Assembly: GCF_027409185.1 (NCBI RefSeq)
Contig: NC_084474.1
Location: forward strand, 11,897,382-11,961,381
Direction: 5' to 3'
DNA: 64,000 bases
Source of the DNA: Cynocephalus volans
Lineage: Eukaryota > Chordata > Mammalia > Dermoptera > Cynocephalidae
In this document: piece after piece, positions 59,998 through 64,000 of the stretch
Numbering within the stretch: position 1 is the first letter of the stretch
Layout of the letters: each line of letters begins with the position of its first letter
Program-made: the position numbers and the translations under genes
Notes under the pieces: model-generated
Told to the model about the DNA's origin: nothing
What the model saw: only the letters and a program-made list of their open reading frames with translations
The model's database searches: none

Positions 59998-60900
59998 TTA
60001 CTCTTATGATGTACTGGACACTGGAAATTTTTTTTCTAAACTTTTTTGTCCCACTTAACTTTTTTCATTTTTATTTGGTTTTGAATAACCTTATGCTTTA
60101 ACAATGTGATATCCCTCACCCTGGTTTACAGTGCATTGTCTATCACTGTTTTGTTTTTTATTGTCTCCTATTTTTGCCCAAGGCAAATAAAATGTCAAAG
60201 TTTTTCTTATAGAACTTACCATTTACATAAGTGATAGCCAATAGAGACTGAGTTGGTATAAGACCACGGGGAGCTTCCATTTTCTATTACTACTTTCCAA
60301 GAGCCTCAATTCTGTACACTTTCCCCCACATGTATACACATTCTACGGCACCCAGTGCAACCCAGCTATTACTTGTGATTTTTCACCTCAGTAGTTCCAC
60401 TACTCATCAAATTGACTTTACAGTCCCTAAAAAGAACATTTTTTTTAATCTTGAAACTGTCTCAGGTAAGGAAGACCAAATATCTAGAGCTGAGGTACCT
60501 AAAGCTGTAGCGAAAATCATCCCTTAGAATTGTATACAGTGACACTGTGTCACTTGCATACAAAGACAATGTCCATGGTGTATTTGTTCTGCTTCTGGAA
60601 ATGAATTCAGTGATGGAAATGAGTCAGCAGAAAAATTTAGTAAACATTTGATATTAATGATATATAAACAGCAGTTTCAGGTACAATTTGCTTTAAATAA
60701 CTAATATGTATGTCCACCTGGTACAAAACAACCAGGACCAGGAGCAGTAAGAATGTTTCTAGCTAAGTCATTTCAAGTATCGTTGGAGTGAGCAGGCCTA
60801 AAGCCATGTTGGGACCTAAAGCCACATGGGCTTTAAAAGATTTTTAAAAGACAGTTTTTTTCTTGGCATGCATTTCTCTGAGTTCCCTCTTTTCCCGTGG
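59673..60900. other. Unassigned, apparently single-copy sequence
   Basis: No gene or named repeat is seen apart from the microsatellite at 59938-59995. Confidence 0.4.
59938..59995. repeat. (TG/GC/CA)n microsatellite
   Basis: GTGTGC is followed by (GC)n and then about 22 CA units. Alternating purine-pyrimidine throughout could adopt Z-DNA, and the CpG-rich GCGCGC core is notable in an otherwise CpG-poor region. The minus frame 59767-59991 starts with Cys-Val repeats from it. Confidence 0.95.
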
Positions 60901-60924
60901 TTATTTGATGTTTTAGACCTTGAC

Positions 60925-61320
60925 TATGGGGCCAGATGACATTATCTACATGAATGTAAAGTGGTTTTCCAGCCAGCCTGAAGCTGAAGACTTGCACGTA
61001 CTACCCAGATCCTGAGATAAGGATGGGAGCAGAAACCAGATGGAGTCTTGGCGAGACCTTGCACGAGGCCCTGGCTGCTCGTGTACCCCTCCCTCCTGCT
61101 TTCACCTCCTACATTCCATTCCCTCAACCCCTCCTTTAAGAACCCCTTGGTAAATCTGAGTCTTTGAGATGGGGTAGCCTGCCATCTCCTTCAGCTGAAT
61201 ATATCTGCTATTCTAACACCAACCATTTGACTTCTGAGTTGTTTTTGTTTGTTTGTTTGTTTGTTTGTTTTCTTCTCAACGGGGTGGGCAGCCAGACCTG
61301 AGTTTGGTAACAGTATGACC
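60925..61320 (+). mobile_element. Probable retroviral-type LTR fragment (ERV1-like)
   Basis: The stretch GGATGGGAGCAGAAACCAGA, then CTTTAAGAACCCCTTGGTAA, GAGTCTTTGAGATGGGGTAG, CCTGCCATCTCCTTCAGCTG, and a later GGGTGGGCAGCCAGACCTGA ending TTTGGTAACA has the order of an ERV class I LTR from U3 through R-U5. A (TTTG)n run splits it at 61240-61270. No viral coding sequence is seen. Family and ends are uncertain. Confidence 0.5.
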
Positions 61321-62649
61321 AAATACAAATCAGCTGGTGTATTCGTGCTATGCAGGAAAGATGCAGAGAAGAGAAGCCTAGGGGTAGCCACAGCCCGGGA
61401 GACAGAAGAGAGCCCCTGAGATGGGGTCTGCCGTCCACTCCCCTCTCCCAGGCTCTCTCACATTTTCAGCCACAACTAAAATCGCTCCATTGGCTATAAT
61501 TTATCGATGAATATAAAATGAGCTGACAAATTTACTCTACTTTTTGCAGGACGTGGCACCACAATAAAAGATAAGCATGAGTATGTGAACTTCTCTAAAA
61601 TGTTTTAGATCAATCTACCTGGAAATAAACCTTTAACATGCTACCCAAATCCCATGTCAGTCAGCTAAAATGCAGCATGTGTGTGTGCATGTGTGTGTGT
61701 GTGTGTGTACATATGTGTGCATGTGTATAGACAGGCGGTGACAACTCTAGGGATAGGGAGACGGTGGGTCTTCTCAAAGAACTATAAGTTTAATTGCTTA
61801 AATTTTAAGTTAACATCAAGGAGATGAACATAATAGCTTTGGCTGTCGTGAGGATTATTAAGGAAGTGTGAAACGTAATCATGGCAGAAAGTAAGCATTT
61901 TGTGATTTGCTTTGATTTTCACATCTTCATTTCCTCATAAATCAATGGCCATTATGAAGATAGATTCCATTTTTCATTTAAGTAAGTAATGTTTCTCATC
62001 GATTCAATTCCCAGTGTGGTGTTTTGGGGACTGATTGTCTAAGTCTGCTTAATCCTCTAAAGACTGACTTCACTCTGTTTTAATTACAAGCTAAAATGGG
62101 GCCCCAAACTACCCTCTTGACTCTACATATTGATCAAATTAAATGAATAATAGTCACATCTCTTTCGTCTGCCCTTTTAGGTAGTGACAGTACAAAGATC
62201 GTACAGTTTGCATGTTGGGAAAGCCAAAATAACATGCTACTCAACTGCAAATGCCAGAGGAACTCCAGCTGTTTCCTTCATTCCTAGGCTCCCGCTTTGG
62301 GGAAAGAGCTTCCAGTCCACATTTACACTAAGTGTGTGATCAAAGAATAAGAAACACATGGTTTGTAATATTTTCAAGAATGGTAAAATATACTCTGCAG
62401 GCTGTATTTGGACGTTTGCTCAAACCATGATTCATCATCATGAAGAATGTAACATACTTTGAGTAAAATACATAGAAGACGGTCATTCACATAATAACCA
62501 ACAGAGCAGTAATGTTCTCAATGTCCTCACAGCAAACCTTCATTTCCTCATGGCATCTGTGCCACATTGACTCGAACCATCCAGATCAGCATTGGCACAG
62601 GCTTGTCCTGATTATCACAGTGAATGGGATATCAAAATTACATGCAATC
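61321..62649. other. Unassigned sequence with a (TG)n run
   Basis: No gene is recognised. An interrupted TG microsatellite lies at 61676-61720. A stretch near 61795-61890 (GTCGTGAGGATTATTAAGG) faintly resembles a MIR 3' part. Confidence 0.4.
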
Positions 62650-63000
62650 CCAGTTACTGATTAGTTAACTCCTAGGCAGTTCTTATTTGCCAGGCATTGC
62701 AATAAAGGCCAAGGATATCACATATTAATGAGCCACTCTCTCTGCTCCTGAATCAGTGCTCAGAGTAGTGAGAAAATCAAAGACTTAAATTTAGAAGATG
62801 TCTTTAAATAGGGTGTGAACAAAGGACTATTGATCCACAAAAAGAGGGCAATGGCATCTCCAGGGTAGTCGAGGAAGGCTTCTCAGACAAGTGTTACTTG
62901 AGTTGCTCCTAACAGTTTGCTGGGCAAGAAAGAGTTTGCAGAGCAACATGTTCAAGACACAACGCTGTGAACGTGGGTGTGCTCGGGGAAAGGTAAGTTG
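62650..63000 (+). repeat. L2 LINE fragment
   Basis: TTATTTGCCAGGCATTGCAA, then GAGGAAGGCTTCTCAGACAA, GTTACTTGAGTTGCTCC and GCTGGGCAAGAAAGAGTTTG follow the L2 3' order. Diverged and without coding capacity. Confidence 0.55.
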
Positions 63001-64000
63001 CTCGGTATGTCTGTCATCCTCGTTAATCATTTGCCAACAGACATCCTGAAGCTGAGCCAGGATCCCTTGTGGATTACTCAAGATCTCTTCCGGTTAGTCT
63101 GATTTGCTTAACACTTGGGTATAACTTCATACTGGATGGCTGCTGATCCATTCTCAGAGACAGGGCAATACTAATGCTTTACAGTTGAGCAGTTCTTTTA
63201 CTTTTAAAAACTGCTTTTAAATCCTTGTTTTCTTTTTTAGCATAAACCCAGTGACTGATTTTGAGCTCCTGAGGCCTAATCTATTGAAACAGATAAGATG
63301 AAGAAAAGACAAATTATCTATATCACTCAAGCAAAATAATCCCTCTTTATTCCATTTCCTGGAAAGTGTAAGCAAAAGATTATTTGTTTGTTTAAATTAC
63401 TCTCCTAATTTATCAAAAAAAAAAAAAAATCATCCCTATATTCTGTGTAACTTTCCTCAATAGATCACATCTATTTCTGATCTTCCCCAACCTGGACCCC
63501 TGCTCTCCAACTACTGATATGTTCTCCTGAATTCACATGTTCCCAATGGATGGACCCAACTTTTTAAATAAAACTTTGCCCATTTTATCATATAGAAGAA
63601 ATAGATATTTTATCCAAGTCTCTGTGAAGTGTGTGTGTTTTAAATGCCTGAAGAACTTCTATTATGCCTATTATGCAACAAATGCAGAGCTCTGACCCTT
63701 GAAAGCAACCAGACCACAGTGGGTAGAAATAAGACAGCAACATCTGGTTATTTGCCACACCTTGACAAATTGTTTTTCTCACTACTACAGCGTGGTCCGC
63801 TGGAAGAGAGTGTGTCTTCCTTCATCAAGTGATCTGTTTGTATGAGCACTGCCTCCATTAGTGACTCATTAGGTTTCTATTGAATCTCCCAGTTATGCAG
63901 AACTGACAGATGGGGAATGCATTTTTCAATAGTATTACCGTTTCTTATCTGACACACAGTTATCCCTGTTATCATGCGCCAGCTAATTAGAATCTACATA
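63001..64000. other. Unassigned, apparently single-copy sequence
   Basis: No gene or named repeat is recognised up to the window end. An A-run lies at 63415-63429. Confidence 0.4.

Noticed and set aside
60925..61320. Possible complete endogenous retrovirus
   Set aside because: Only LTR-like sequence is seen; no viral genes or second LTR occur in the flanks within the window.

Overview
The window looks like intergenic or intronic DNA of a placental mammal, most probably a colugo (Dermoptera). The strongest clue is six copies of a tRNA-Ile-like SINE with A and B boxes and an A-rich tail. This matches the t-SINE family described only from dermopterans. MaLR-type LTRs, L2, MIR and several ages of LINE-1 agree with a eutherian. 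I find no functional protein-coding gene and no functional tRNA or rRNA gene. All long open frames lie in transposons, retrocopies or tandem repeats.

Layout. 1-9.3 kb holds an L2 fragment, a 30-bp minisatellite, a MIR, and old antisense LINE-1 split by two MaLR-like LTRs. 9.6-16.4 kb holds an old sense LINE-1 into which a young LINE-1 jumped with a 5' inversion and clear target-site duplication (TSD). That young copy carries a reverse-transcriptase frame with one stop and a truncated tail-less t-SINE. 17.9-20 kb is a 2-kb LINE-1 made of 5'UTR, a short endonuclease-domain piece and 3'UTR, with a (AAAG)31 tail and a TSD. It looks like a reinserted spliced or internally deleted LINE-1 RNA.

22.9-30.3 kb is a nest. 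An L2 is split by an antisense LINE-1, which is itself split by a nearly full-length processed copy of uracil-DNA glycosylase mRNA (mitochondrial UNG1 form) and by a t-SINE. 30.5-35.3 kb is old antisense LINE-1. 35.3-41 kb is mostly single-copy sequence with one LTR and two t-SINEs. 41-57.5 kb is a second nest: an old LINE-1 (about 44.0-57.5 kb) split by a nearly complete L1MA-like element (44.8-52.6 kb, itself holding an LTR) and by a younger LINE-1 (54.6-56.4 kb). 57.6-58.0 kb is a 5'-truncated RPL7 retrocopy. The remainder to 64 kb is mainly single-copy DNA with a t-SINE, a retroviral-type LTR fragment, an L2 and microsatellites.

The parts do not form a pathway; what they share is LINE-1 machinery. 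It supplied the autonomous copies, mobilised the t-SINEs and made the UNG and RPL7 retrocopies. Many insertions can be ordered in time because they sit inside one another with recognisable TSDs. Family names come from recall of consensus sequences and were not checked by a search. Boundaries of old repeats are approximate, to within tens of bases or more.
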